Shown piece by piece: positions 1-11,346 of a DNA stretch of 33,566 nt. Positions within the stretch are counted from its first letter, which is position 1. The number at the start of each line of letters is the position of its first letter. The DNA comes from Azolla pinnata. Taxonomy: Eukaryota; Streptophyta; Polypodiopsida; Salviniales; Salviniaceae. The notes under the pieces are model-generated. The model searched no databases, was not told the DNA's origin, and saw nothing but the letters and a program-made list of their open reading frames with translations. The stretch is taken from the NCBI GenBank assembly GCA_037176905.1, contig JBBBWG010002249.1, forward strand, positions 1 to 33,566. Reading direction: 5' to 3'. The position numbers and the translations under genes were made by a program.

Positions 1-84
<84 letters not shown>

Positions 85-115
85 AAAAACACAAACACAA
101 AAACACGAACACAAT
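1..115. repeat. (AC)n dinucleotide microsatellite with degenerate tail
   Basis: Bases 1-77 are an uninterrupted AC run that continues off the left edge of the window. It decays into interrupted ACACAAA-type sequence to about 115. Alternating purine-pyrimidine sequence of this kind can adopt Z-DNA; no gene is associated with it. Confidence 0.97.
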
Positions 116-428
116 ATACCTACCTGTACATACAAATCTATGTAGCGTATGCATGGCCTTGTCTGCAATAGATCTTTCCAGTTCATCTATATCATTCTTA
201 TAACAGAGTCAAATTTGAACCAAAAAAGGCAGTGCAGATTCATGAAGCACTCACAGAAAAATCTGGAGCAGGAAGCCGAAATCTTCCGATGATGGCCGTT
301 CGGAATCGGATCTGCTTCGGATCTGTCGACACCCTTCGAAATGTGGAACATGAGCATATGCATGCATGAAGCATGGTTTGCATGCATGTGTGCACATAGA
401 TGTATGTATGTCATGATGGCATTTTATC

Positions 429-560
429 ATGTATGTACGCATGTATGTACGCATGTATGTACGCATGTATGTACGCATGTATGTACGCATGTATGTACGT
501 ATGTATGTACGCATGTGTGTACGTATGTACGTACGTATGTATGTACATATGTACGTACGT
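429..560. repeat. 12-bp tandem repeat, unit GTATGTACGCAT
   Basis: About eleven units of a 12-bp repeat, with GTACGT and GTGTGT variants towards the 3' end. The unit alternates strictly between purine and pyrimidine and is rich in the palindromes GTAC and CATG. Because 12 is a multiple of 3 and there are no stops, it creates long meaningless open frames (MYVR- and CTHV-type) on both strands. Less regular CATG-rich sequence precedes it from about 340. Confidence 0.93.
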
Positions 561-562
561 AG

Positions 563-1802
563 CCATTATGTATTTGTGGATATTGTCTCAATTCTCTTGA
601 ATATATACATACATTGGCCATTGTCTGTATTTCCTGTTCCGTCTACGACTCACGACCCTTCGCGTATCTCTGATCTCGAATACGCGCCTTCTATTTTTCC
701 AATCACGACCCTAAAAGGTTATTTTTGCGGCTCGATTATTGCATGTCAAATGACCGATTCGATGCATGAGCCAAAATAATCAGTCGCAGGAACATGGACA
801 GAGAATTAAAATGGTAGCTCATCGTGATCGTTGTTAAGGTTTAATTTAATTTTTGGAATATGGTGAGGGCTATATTTGATTGATGTATGTTAGAAGTAAG
901 GTTCATTTGTGATAGGAACCGCTCTAAACAAACTGGAAGTTGCAAAAATAAACTTAATGCTTCTATTTAGTAGGCTTTTTTGCAACATGGAACTCATGCC
1001 CGATGCGATTTCTGGTTTCTAGAAGACTTGCATCCAAATGTAGTGAATAAACATAGAATCATTATTACTCGCAAGATCAATCAAATTCAGATCCATTGAT
1101 AAACAGTTTGATGATCTAAGTTTGTAATCGTTACCATGGTTCACATTGGAATTTATTGAAGTTTACTAATTCATTAATGACCACCCAAATGGCAAAGAAA
1201 TCGACTGATAAAATCTCAAAATATATTTGCCAATTTAAATTTTCGCTTGATGCCCGAGGGATGTAAAAAGCCTGGAACTTTACGACATAAAAATCAATCA
1301 TATAAACACAAAAAGATGTCAAATGGCTTCTGTTTGCGTCCCCTTAAGCTACTCTAAATGCAAACGTTCTAAATTGATTGTATGTTAATAACATGCTCTA
1401 ACATATTCAACACTTATCTAAATTTTCCTAAAGAAAAAAGTTATCATTAACTCACAGGCGATCATAAAACATGTCCAAAGGTACTTTAGTCGACCACAGA
1501 AGTTTCATTGAAAAACGATCGGTTGTTGATTCCCAATCGCGACTCATTTTTGAACTTCAATTAACCATTTGTAGTAGATTTTGGGCCTTAAGTTATCATT
1601 AAAAACAAAATGTTTGGGCTGTAATTTGTCTTTTGTAGGCATTTTTTTTGTCTTCTTCATGAATAATGGATATCATGTGATTGCAAGATTCTTCATTAGT
1701 GGTATACCATTCATAGTCAAAACCACGCCAATTTCAAGACCATTTTGTGAACTTATAGGATTATAATATCCCGATTGTTAGGTGGAAACATGAAATTAGG
1801 GT
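563..1802. other. Intergenic, no gene recognised
   Basis: AT-rich sequence. I found no splice-compatible coding exons and no family motifs on either strand. The short open frames here have no supporting features. The part nearest 1800 probably includes the 3' untranslated region of the RAD52-like gene that ends at 1803. Confidence 0.6.
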
Positions 1803-3892
1803 TTAACTCTCGTCATGAAGATAGAGTCCTAAACCAAACCGTGCACAAGCTCGTACAAAAGCCATTGCTTCAGCCTTCTGAGATGGATCTCCATTCTTAA
1901 TATCTTGAGTTGAAAATGTACTGGCAGCTTCACGAAATGCCTACAATTGTGCAAAACACAATCGGTGAGTAAATCATCAACAGGGCCGCATGAAAAAACA
2001 TCTCAAAAACTCTTCACTTTCCGGATATAAACCAAAATTCTTCTTGGTTTTTGAACATTAAATGAAGCTCCAAACAGAGGATTTTCTGGGCATTTGTTAA
2101 AAGAAAACAAGTATTCTAGTAATATCCGAAAACAGTAGCAATATTATGTGCTTCCTTCAGAAGATTGATTTGCAAAAAAATGAGATTAATAGAAACAAAC
2201 ATGATTATAGTTCACATAAGAAGATTTATTGTAGGAAATGAGAAAAAGACTGAAAAATAAATCATATCCGAATGATTATGCACAAACCTCTCCATCAGAG
2301 CCCTTGATTGTGACACGATAAATAACTGTAACAAACCTCCCATCGGCCGAAAATGAGATACCCCTCACTTCACCACACCATCCTATACATATACTCCATC
2401 ACAAACAAAGACACACTGAAATCATGTCTCTCTCATCGATAAGGAAAAGAAATGGGAGACAATGCAACTTTGGTTATTTCAATGTCACCAGGTGCATAGA
2501 AGCTCAACATCCGATTTGCATGATACCTGCCATATTTGAAAGAGAATAGCGGGAAGAATTTCAAAATGCATTCTTAAGAGAAAAAACCAATTCCATGAAC
2601 AAAGTAAATAGATAACATCATTCTGGGAAACATTGACTTCAAAGTTCAAATAACCCAGCCAAAAACAGAAACAGAGAATGAATCACTAAAATCTAAATAT
2701 ATTTCTTTTCAAGAACACGTCATAGGGTTTAGATTTTAGGGTTTAAGGTGAATAACTGTAAGAAACCTCACATCAGTAGAAAATTCTAAGAGAGTTACTT
2801 CAAAGACAATATGAACTAACTTTTACAGTAGAATTGAGAAAGCCACATCTATAGACATCGATAGTTTGATCTCTCTCCTCTTTGAAGGACTTGGATGGAG
2901 ATCAAAGTTTTTTCATAGCATATCACATTATTATCTTTGCATTTTCATTTTATAGTAACACTCATTTACTATGTTCTTTACTATGGATAACTGGATACAC
3001 CACATTCCGGTATGTTTTCGTCTCATAGACCATGTTGGACTTCAGAAGTGTTAATATATCTTTCTTTCTTTCATCCTAGGAATGTGATAAATTTCAAGGG
3101 CATCTTGAGACTATACACACAAACAATTCAGGATAAAGGGCACAAAGGAATATTATAGCAAACCATGGGATGTATTTGTGATTTTCTTCCCGATCATTGA
3201 GTACTTGATCAGGCACCCTTTTGTTGAGATCTCTCAAAATTTCAGCAAGAGGTCTTAGCATAAAAGATGGTCCTATTTCCAACGAGGTTGCTTTGGCCAC
3301 TGCAGACCACCTCCTTCGGCTGTCATTATCCCTCTTTGGTATGAACAAACATGGGTTCTGGAAGAACAAAATCATTGCAGCTTTCCTTTTTTAATGTAAA
3401 ACAAAACCATGCTTTTCCAACACACACCCAATACATAAACAAGACACCCTGTGCCACAGTGCAATTTGAAATTTGTTTATATCAATATTTTGATTCACTT
3501 ACCTTTTATCCCCCATACGACAAAGGCATCAGAACTAGGGATTCTACTACTACGTTTTCTCTAATGCATTAAGAAGACATTTCTACATCCAGGATAGAGC
3601 AAGTACTGGCAGCATCAGAAAAAGAACAATAATACATTCAGGCTAGTTCTCGACTACAATGCTTATATGAAAGGTATACAATTCAGAAATAGCAGCATAA
3701 CTTTATAGATCCCTCTTCTTCTTTCCCCGAATCGGATCTGAAAAATATAAAAGCAAAGGAATTAAAGATGCATGCCTTAGTGAAGGAGTTCCTGGTGGGA
3801 GGAGGAACCACATCATGTACAGCGAAGGAATCAGATGGAACTGAAAGTTTTGTTAGGTTTGATGAAGGAGCTGCAAAGGCCTGCAAATTCAT
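1803..3892 (-). CDS. RAD52-like organellar DNA-binding protein (ODB type), 193 aa
   Basis: Five exons join in phase: 3892-3776, 3357-3164, 2526-2489, 2382-2288 and 1940-1803 (582 nt including TAA). The protein starts MNLQAFAAPSSNL, a Ser/Pro-rich stretch like an organelle transit peptide. It then has the plant RAD52-like core: MLRPLAEILRDLNKRVPDQ (residues about 73-91), IPWYHANRMLSFYAPGWCGE (about 101-120), VIYRVTIKGSDGE (about 135-147) and the closing ACARFGLGLYLHDES. Plant proteins of this family bind single-stranded DNA in mitochondria, chloroplasts or nucleus and act in recombination and repair; they keep only the N-terminal RAD52 fold, which fits the short length. Introns 2-4 are GT-AG. 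Intron 1 has no GT donor in the right place; AAG|GCATGC fits a GC-AG intron and keeps phase 0 on both sides. The first exon is the least certain part. Family assignment is secure; which organelle is not known. Confidence 0.88.
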
Positions 3893-3993
3893 TGTGTGTA
3901 AGGATTGATATAGCTGCAGTGATATGTTCAAGTGTGAGAAGGAGAGAGAGGGAGGAGGGAAGAAACCCAAATAGTGCATGCGAATCGAATGAA

Positions 3994-4371
3994 TTAATAC
4001 TGTAGACTCTTCATCTTGCCGTGTTTTTGACCTTTCAAAAAGAAACAGAGGGAGGCAATCAAGAGAAGAACAACGCATTTCTCATGCGCGTCACATGAAT
4101 CTGATGCTACATGTACACGGACACTTCCACTCAAATCATTCTCAAAACACTTCCGAACCCAAGCTTGCAATGCATTGTTAGCTATACTATACAAATGAGT
4201 CACTAACTTTATGGACCTAGGGCTTTCCCTTGAAATGATGTTGCAATTCCGCATCAAGATGTAATTCCTGATTGACACAATTTCCTTGGGGAAAAACTCG
4301 AGGCCAACTTCAACTTTACTTTCATCATCCATTCCATGTTTTGTACAAATAAATTCAAGTATCGCACAGAA
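3994..4371 (-). CDS. Possible exon of an unidentified gene
   Basis: An open frame follows a plausible acceptor (ATATACCAG, exon from 4371). It reads FCAILEFICTKHGMDDESK and runs 125 codons to a stop at 3994, with an internal Met at 4332. The first 100 residues have protein-like composition (for example PKEIVSIRNYILMRNCNI and LQAWVRKCFENDLSGSVRVH). The tail becomes hydrophobic and atypical, so the true exon may end earlier, for instance at the AAAG|GTCAAA donor. It lies between Y14 and the RAD52-like gene on the same strand. I recognise no family and no other exons. It could be a decayed gene fragment or chance. Confidence 0.25.
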   Translation of the reverse strand, partial: FCAILEFICTKHGMDDESKVEVGLEFFPKEIVSIRNYILMRNCNIISRESPRSIKLVTHLYSIANNALQAWVRKCFENDLSGSVRVHVASDSCDAHEKCVVLLLIASLCFFLKGQKHGKMKSLQY

Positions 4372-4377
4372 CTGGTA

Positions 4378-5567
4378 TATTGAGGTAGTTACAGCAATAA
4401 CAAAGACAAGGGTTTGGGATATTTTTTATAGCAAAAGAATCTGCTACAAATGTTCGCTGTTGAAATCAAATGCAGGTAACAGAAATCATACATCATTAAA
4501 CCTCATTGTAGCTTTTATGCTGCAATACCTATGTCATACAAATGCGCCTGCCAGCTAAAGTTAGCACCAATAATAAATAATAATAATGTCGCTAGCCACT
4601 TCCAACATTCCAATGCTACAAATCATTATACAGAATTCTGTCATATTCTCCAAGTCGTACAGACATGTAAAATATCTCCTGAAAATAAAACTGCAATAAC
4701 ATTTGTAGACCATGCTTTGCTTACACCTAGCAATTAAACTTCAGATAACATAACATGTTTCCACGTTGAGGTATTCGGATTCAAACAATGTATGCAAACA
4801 GCAGATGTTACAAAACAAAGGCAACGGAAAAAAGGTCCAACAGCTCAAGTTCTTGAGAAGCTAAAACAATCTCACTAAAAAGATGTACAGCCTGTATCAC
4901 AGATATTCAATGAATTTCAACAAGTTCCTTTTGTTAATAATTCTTCCAAAGCAGCATTCCAAATAAATCTGCCCACTTGCAAGTTATCAACGATAAAAAG
5001 CCTCTTGAAACAACATAGATGCCATCGTTGCCAGTAGCCATGTATGGTATAAAAGTTAAAATTTGATGTATCTGTCAATAATAATAAAGAAAATTAGCCA
5101 GCTTCCATTATATCTTGCTTAAGATGAAATGAATCTCAAATGAATGGCACAGCATTCAATCAAATACAGAAGAATACAGTGCAGTATTAGGCTTATCAAT
5201 GTCCTTTAAAAACACAACTAATATAATTAAAACGCCTACACATATTTGATTCCAACTTGATCACTTCATCATTGTATACATACTACCAACAAAAGTGCAA
5301 TGCTTCCTGTATGAAATCTATGAAAAACGAAGTGCATAATTGTTCAGAGAGGGTAGCAAAGATTTTGTTCCATTATGAAACTACAACTATAAACGTGTAC
5401 ACAGGACGTTTCAAGCTAGCAAATTAGTCAAAAGATCAAATCTCCCAAGGACAACCATATTTTAGCAGGGAATTCCAGTCCTTCCATACAGTGTTGAAAA
5501 AAATACCATTTGCAACAATAGGAGGATAATGCAATCTCCAGTACTCTTATCTCCATATTACACCAAG
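4378..5567. other. Y14 downstream region, no further gene seen
   Basis: AT-rich sequence downstream of the Y14 stop codon. Its right-hand part is probably the Y14 3' untranslated region on the minus strand. I saw no convincing exon with matching splice sites. The open frame at 4531-4737 (+) lacks any recognisable motif. Confidence 0.5.
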
Positions 5568-7749
5568 TCAATAACGCCTTTTTGTTGGGCTACGAGAGCG
5601 ATGGCCTCCACGTGGTGACCTATAAGATACATACACATCAGATGCCACATGATTGTAGCAAAACTATTATAAATCATGTTCTATGAGATGCTTATCATTG
5701 CTTTGCATTCACAGCATATTAGCAGATTCAAGCTATGAAGCATTAAGAAGAGTCATCCATTGATAGAATTACCTCTTTCTAGCATTGCGGCGCCTGAGAG
5801 GGCCACTGCTAAAGGCCCAATCAACTGATATAGTTTGTGTCAAAAGCTCTGCACCATTAAGTTGACTGATTGCAGACTGTGCTTCTTGTTTCTTCTCGTA
5901 TTCTATCAATGCATAGCCCTGAAACAATTGAATAACTAATCAAGTCCCTGATTTGAAAATGTTCTAATCCTTTGGGGCCAAAAAACAGTGGCAAGTAATT
6001 TATATTATGATTTATTTAGTTCTTTCCCAATCGTGCAACCAAATACTAAATTGACAAAATTAATGCTTCACAAAAATGTGAAGAAAAAATGAATATTACG
6101 AACAAATTCACAAAACTGTAAAGATACTGGAGGAAGCCATATTTCTAAACAGTCCTTATCCAGTATTCCCAAAAAACATTGTTATATGTTTATTGTGTCT
6201 CTCAACACAGAATCCAGATTCCTTAAGAAGCTTGTAGACATAAAGCTAGATTTTGAAATGTTTAAACGTACAAAATCAGGTATGCACGCCAAAATATACA
6301 GGAACATCCTTGCTAGCAGGTATACTGATTTGATCACTCATTGACTGCATGCGAATCTCAGTAATTGTACACTTTACAGAATCTAACTTTCATGAGGGCT
6401 GGAACATAAATCATTGCCTATCAACACAATCTAAGTTGACATGAAAAGTAGAAGTTACCTTCACAAAACCAGTTCTTCTGTCAAGATTGAGATGGAGGTT
6501 CTTGATCTCCCCAAATTCACCAAACAATTCTATTAAGTCATCCTCTTGAGCTTCTTCATGCACACCAGTAACAAGGATGATCCATCCTTCAATGGCTAAA
6601 AAACAACATTCATAATTTGGTCCCAAATTCGGATATAAGAAATAGAGATAAAGATGAACAAATGAGTTTGAAAAACAAATCCAACTGTAGGTCAAGAAGC
6701 CATTATATAGTAAATCAAGAATCACAAGAGTAAGTACAAAAAACCGTTCAATGAGAAAGGAAAGGGTAGCAAGGGATTGAAACTTTGAAATCAAATTACA
6801 GCATGAAATGCAGAATACCAGAGTCAAGCAAGGGAATCACACAAAATTAGGAAATTTGAAAAATAACTACATTAATCTGGGAAAATGGTAGGGAAAACTA
6901 AATGCACCATAATTTTCATCAGAAAAACAGACGGAGGAAAAATACCAATTGGATCAAAACTAAAATTCAGAATGTAACAAAGAAAGAAAGAAGATATAAG
7001 AGACGGTTAAAAATTGTGTAACACAGAAACAATTAAAAAAAGAGATTTCAAGAAGAAAGAAGGTATACATATACCCAGTAGGAAAGGAAAAAAAGAGGCA
7101 TAAAAGACAGGAAAAAAAAGACTTTTTACAAAGCAAACCTTGAATTTACCATAAACAGGACAGAAACGAATTTCCTCAAAAACTTGACTAACAAATAAAC
7201 TAGAATTAAGAAAAGCCGTTCATAAAAACAGGGCTTGAAAGTGGGAGACAGGACGAGTAGAGGCGAAGAGTTCGAACTGGTACAAGAAAGAAAACTAGAA
7301 AACCAATTACAGGGAAAACGAAGAAAATTTAATTCAACATACAATCAAAAGACGTACGAACAATAACAAGAGAAACCAAACGCGAAAATTAGCTAGACAA
7401 GAAGAGGAAGTGGTTGAAGAAAAATACACATACATCGCTGAGGTCCAGGTCCACCATCAGTGTAGAGAGAATCGAACTCTTTGCCCGCGAATCGGCTCGA
7501 GCGGTCGGGATCAGATCGGTCACGAAAGCCTCTGCCTTTCGTTTTCTTCACCAAACCAGAAGAGGAAGCTGGAGGAGCCAGGGACGTTCCTGCTGCATTC
7601 GAAGAAGAAGTGATGGTCGACTTGAGCTTGGGCACGGGGACGGCTTCACCTTCCTCCATGGCGGAGCCGTCGAGCTCATCGAGAAGAAGGTCTTCGTCTT
7701 CTTCCATGTCCGGTTCGAAATCAAGAGCGTCGACATCAGCAGCTGCCAT
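5568..7749 (-). CDS. Y14: Y14/RBM8A exon-junction-complex RNA-binding protein, 216 aa
   Basis: Four exons: 7749-7434, 6595-6459, 5918-5773 and 5619-5568 (651 nt including TGA). All three introns (838, 540 and 153 bp) are GT-AG and all phases close. Y14 pairs with MAGO in the exon junction complex and marks spliced mRNAs for export, localisation and nonsense-mediated decay. The acidic N-terminus ([19 protein letters not shown]) is followed by [13 protein letters not shown] and GPGPQRSIEGW. One RRM (about residues 108-185) has an RNP2-like ILVTGV and an RNP1-like GFVKGYALIEY that is split by intron 2. The RRM ends with [20 protein letters not shown]. The tail [17 protein letters not shown] is the RS-like end seen in plant Y14. 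The start is the first ATG in frame with [13 protein letters not shown], and length matches the family. A telo-box lies about 120 bp upstream. Confidence 0.96.
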
Positions 7750-7868
7750 GTCTCCCTATCTCCGGCCTTCTCTCTCTCTCTCCCTCTCTCTGCGAAAATC
7801 TGCCTCGCTGTCCTTGTCGTCAGGATCCGTCTGCTCGCTGAGAATGAGAGGTGCAGTGCGGGTTGAGG

Positions 7869-7888
7869 TTAGGGTTAGGGTTAGGGTT
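7869..7888 (-). promoter_or_regulatory. Triple telo-box in Y14 leader/promoter
   Basis: Read on the Y14 strand, this is three consecutive AACCCTA-type units about 120 bp upstream of the Y14 ATG. Telo-boxes are known in plant promoters and leaders of genes for RNA and protein synthesis. Presence is seen; function here is inferred from that class. Confidence 0.6.
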
Positions 7889-7944
7889 CTCCGGCGATGG
7901 TTTCTTCTCAGCAACGAACGCAGAAAGAAAGAGAAGGAAAGAAA

Positions 7945-9150
7945 GAAGAAGGTTTTGTTCTCTGTTTATCTCTGCGTTCACATCAGGCCAAAAATCAAAA
8001 GTAAAAAACTCAACTCTTCTCACAATGGAGATTTTTTTAGGGTCTTTACTCGGTGGAGATTTTTTGGGGTTTTTCTCAATGGAGAGTTTTAAGGTTTTTC
8101 TCGACGGAGATTTTTAGGGTTTTTCTCAGTTTAGAGATTTAGGGTTTTTCTCGGTAGAGATTTTTAGAAGAGGGTTTTGTTCTGTGTTATCTGCGTTCGC
8201 ATCAGGCCAAAAATCAAAGTAAAAACCTCAACTCTTCTCACAATGGAGATTTTTTAGGGTTTTTCTCGATGGACATTATTAGGGTTTTCCTCGGTGAAGA
8301 TTTTTAGGGTTTTTCTCAGTGGAGATTTTTTAGGGTTTTTGTCGATGGACATTTTTAGGGTTTTTACTCGTGGAGATTTTTAGGGTTTTACTCGAGTGGA
8401 GATTTTTTAGGGTTTTTCTCAATGGAGAGTTTTAGGGCTTTTTCTCGATGGAGATTTTTAGAAGGTTTTGTTTTGTGTTATCTCTGCGTTCACCTCAGGC
8501 CAAAACCCAAAGTAAAAACTCAAATCTTCTCAAAATGGGCATTTTTTAGGGTTTTTCTTGATGGAGATTTTTTGGGATTTTTCTCAATGGACATTTTTAG
8601 GGTTTTTACTCGATGGAGATTTTTAGGGTTTTTCTCAGTGGAGATTTTTAGAAGACGAAGGTTTTTGTTCTCTGTTATATGCGTTCACATCAGGACAAAT
8701 TCAAAGAAAAAACTCAAATCTTCTCACAGTGGATATTTTTAGGGTTTTTCTCGATGGAGATTTTTAGGGTTTTTCTCGATAGAGATTTTTAGGGTTTTTC
8801 TCGATGGACATTTTTAGGGTTTTTCTCGATGGACATTTTTAGGGTTTTTACTCAGTGGAGATTTTTAGGGTTTTTCTCGATGGAGAGTTTTAGGGTTTCC
8901 CTTGATGGAGATTTTTAGAAGAAGGTTGTGTTCTCTGTTATCTGCGTTCACATCAGGCCAAAATCAAAGGAAATGCTCAAATCTTCTCACAATGGAGATT
9001 TTTTAGGGTTTTTCTCGATGGACATTTTTAGGGTTTTTACTCAATGGAGATTTTTAGGGTTTTTCTCGGTGGAGAGTTTTAGGGTTTTCCTTGGTGGAGA
9101 TATTTAGGGTTTTTTCTCAATTTAGAGTTTTAGTGTTTTTCTCAATGGAT
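7945..9150. repeat. Two-level minisatellite built on TTTAGGG-containing 25-mers
   Basis: Two nested repeats. The short unit is about 25 bp (TGGAGATTTTTAGGGTTTTT followed by CTCGA), with about 30 variable copies each carrying one TTTAGGG-like motif. Groups of these are separated by five copies of a block of about 85 bp that starts near GGTTTTGTTCTCTG, at 7951, 8173, 8464, 8660 and 8924. The block includes GCGTTCACATCAGGCCAAA and CTCAACTCTTCTCACAATGG. Block spacing is 222, 291, 196 and 264 bp because the number of 25-mers between blocks varies. The first block adjoins the Y14 upstream region. This is not a true telomere array: the 7-bp unit is never in tandem here. Long open frames on the plus strand across it are artefacts. 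Confidence 0.92.
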
Positions 9151-11049
9151 TGATTGGATGGAGGTCCTCACTTTGTCAATGACGTAGTGTGTGGGTTGAT
9201 GGATCATTATGTTGTGGTACACTAGGAGACCGCCTTGTATTGTCCTCTTGCAAATGGGCTTGTTGCGAGTATCAGCAAGACCTCGAAAAACAAATGATGC
9301 AAACTTGTGAATGAACAAAAGACAAATTAGGAAAACTTAGCTATCGAGCTTCGAGAGAAGTATAAAATCAACCACATTCTACCCAGCCTTTGGTTTGGAG
9401 GTCGTAATGTAGTCGAGCTTTGGAACCTAAGTCTTTACAAAACCAATCTCGCATCGCTTTAATGAGATAGAATTAAAGCGGTGGCAAGACAAGGATGTAG
9501 TCATCATGGAAAGCTGATGTTTAACATCGACAAGTCAATACTAGAGTTTCGAACTTGGTGAAGGGCAATGCCTCACAAGCTTTAACTTCAACAGTCACAC
9601 TAAGAACTTTGTGATGGTGTCGAATCCAAAGAGAATGTATTATGAAGAGTCAAGGATTACAAGCGTGTTAAAGACTACTGCCAAACAAGAAAAAGATTAA
9701 ATACTACAAAAACGCATTGTTGTTTGTAATATTATAAGCCTTTGGTATTAATCGCCATGTGGTTATCATGCATGATCGTTAGTGTGATTACAGCGAGAAC
9801 AAGTTATGGTGGAGCATGTGACCGAGTTATGGTATGCTGAATAAACCAGGAGAGTTGAATGGGCGAAAGTGAATGAAATTTTTCAACATGTTGGCCAATT
9901 AATTTTAGATGAGTTTGAGATGATTCTGTTGTGGAATTGGAAGACATCAACAATGTCCATTGGGTTGAACTAAGAAGGGACACTGAAGAACCGGAAGAAG
10001 ATGCAATGATTTTGAACTTGGAGTTGGGAGATAGGGGAAGGCACAACTAAAGCAGGATTGAAGGACACAAAAAACCAGAGCCTCATCAGCCGATCAATCA
10101 ACATCAATTGCCAATGATTGGGCAGAAGTACTTGGTACTTGGATCGGACCATCGATCGAAGTCAGCAAACGAAGAGTGCAAAGTTACGATGATCTAGTTA
10201 TCCCTTCTCAGAGTCGGCAGAGCAAGTAAAGGCATAACTGGAGGAGAATCAAGAGTCAAACGCTCGAAACACAACCCAAGGCTTACTGATCGACATGAAC
10301 TACCAGTGATCGGGTGGAAGTAGATGATACTTCAAATTAAACGATCGTCAGAGTTGGTGACGACTGCCATGCTGGCAAAAGTAGGAGCAAGAGCCACCTG
10401 AAAGACTCTTTGATCGTGGAGAGATCGAACCGGTGTTTATTATCGTTTTCAGAAGGGCGATTTATCGAAAAATGCCTCACAAATTTATTACTTACATTTT
10501 AATGTCAGTGAAGATGAGAAATTACATATTAACGTCTAGGTTCACGAAAGTTTAACGCCTTGCCTCACTAATTGCTCCTGTCTGTCTCTTATCATGTTCA
10601 TCGATTCATAATCTTCTTACTTCTATATACCAATCGCTTCCTGCGTCCTACTGTTGTCTTCCTAATCGATTCCCTCAGTGTCTTCAAATATCTGAAGCCA
10701 GCAATTTGAGGATGCAATTAATTTGTTGTATTTAGGGTCCGGGGTTCAAAAACTTAATTAAGCGGGTGTTAATCGACCGATTGGACACTGATCTTCATCG
10801 AGAGACAAAACTAGCGTTAATGTGTGATTTCTCGTTTCAGCGGGAGTTAAAAATGGAATTAGAAAAATTGTTGAACATATTTCAGTAATGTTCCCCATCG
10901 AGAATCTACGGAATTTGCAATCTCACAAAACTTTGGTGAAGGAATAAAAATGGAGGGGCAAAAAGTGCAATTATCAATCCGAAATAATGAAGGGCACAGT
11001 TCGAATATCAGAAAACACGGCAAAAGGATAAAAAATTCGTCGATATAAA
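9151..11049. other. Intergenic, possible decayed repeat element, no gene
   Basis: I found no intact coding exon. Two stretches, about 10085-10150 and 10285-10350, resemble each other imperfectly (AACATCAATTGCCAATGATT versus GACATGAACTACCAGTGATC, each followed by GGGnnGAAGTA). This suggests an old duplicated or mobile sequence. No terminal repeats, target duplications or transposase/reverse-transcriptase motifs could be made out. Confidence 0.45.
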
Positions 11050-11346
11050 TTGATTTCGAAAGGCCCAAAAATTGGTTTTTTTTCTCCTCTCATTTTCCTC
11101 ATTTCTGTGTGTTCCTTTTTCCCCCGAGAAGAAGAAGAAGAAGACGACGACGCAGAAGAAAGAGACGAGGAAGGAGCAGCAGGAAGACGGGAGCTTCATG
11201 GCTATGGTGGATGCGGAAGCAGCAGCTGCTAGCAGGACGAAGAAGCGCTCGAGGTTCTCTCTCGCAGGAGAAACATCGCTCCATAGCTTCGATTAGCTTT
11301 CGCATCTGTAAATCTCGCTCGGTTAGCTCGCCTTCTCTGCAACCAG
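11050..11346 (+). promoter_or_regulatory. Probable DCP5 5' leader exon
   Basis: GAA-rich sequence (11129-11165) ends in the donor ACCAG|GTGACC at 11346. The matching acceptor is probably TTTTATCAG at 13424, 18 bases before the DCP5 ATG. That makes a leader intron of about 2.1 kb (11347-13424) that contains no recognisable coding sequence. A CGT-repeat stretch lies just inside the intron (about 11368-11396). The transcription start is a guess. Long open frames through this exon into the intron are purine-repeat artefacts. Confidence 0.5.
11198..11296 (+). other. Upstream open reading frame in the DCP5 leader, 32 codons
   Basis: The ATG at 11198 opens MAMVDAEAAAASRTKKRSRF and stops at TAG 11296, all within the proposed leader exon and well before the DCP5 start. 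A second in-frame ATG follows at 11204. If the leader exon is right, scanning ribosomes meet this frame first, so it could lower or condition DCP5 translation. Confidence 0.4.

Noticed and set aside
251..779. Open frames such as MYVRMYVR and MRTYMRTY on both strands
   Set aside because: Produced by a stop-free 12-bp repeat; not genes.
1803..1860. Apparent frameshift at the RAD52-like C-terminus
   Set aside because: Came from a misread of GGTTTGGTTTAGGACTC; rereading gives intact ACARFGLGLYLHDES.
3683..3743. Acceptor TATTTTTCAG at about 3743 as the RAD52-like exon 2 start
   Set aside because: It would leave an intron of about 35 bp and runs into a stop; the acceptor at 3358 keeps frame with the conserved core.
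7410..8117. Several plus-strand frames over Y14 exon 1 and the minisatellite
   Set aside because: Antisense to Y14 exon 1, then repeat translation; no splice sites or motifs.
7945..9150. CRISPR-like array or internal telomere
   Set aside because: Units abut without unique spacers, the 7-bp motif is not in tandem, and the context is a plant genome.
9151..11049. LTR retrotransposon remnant
   Set aside because: No terminal repeats, primer-binding site or polymerase motifs could be recognised by eye.
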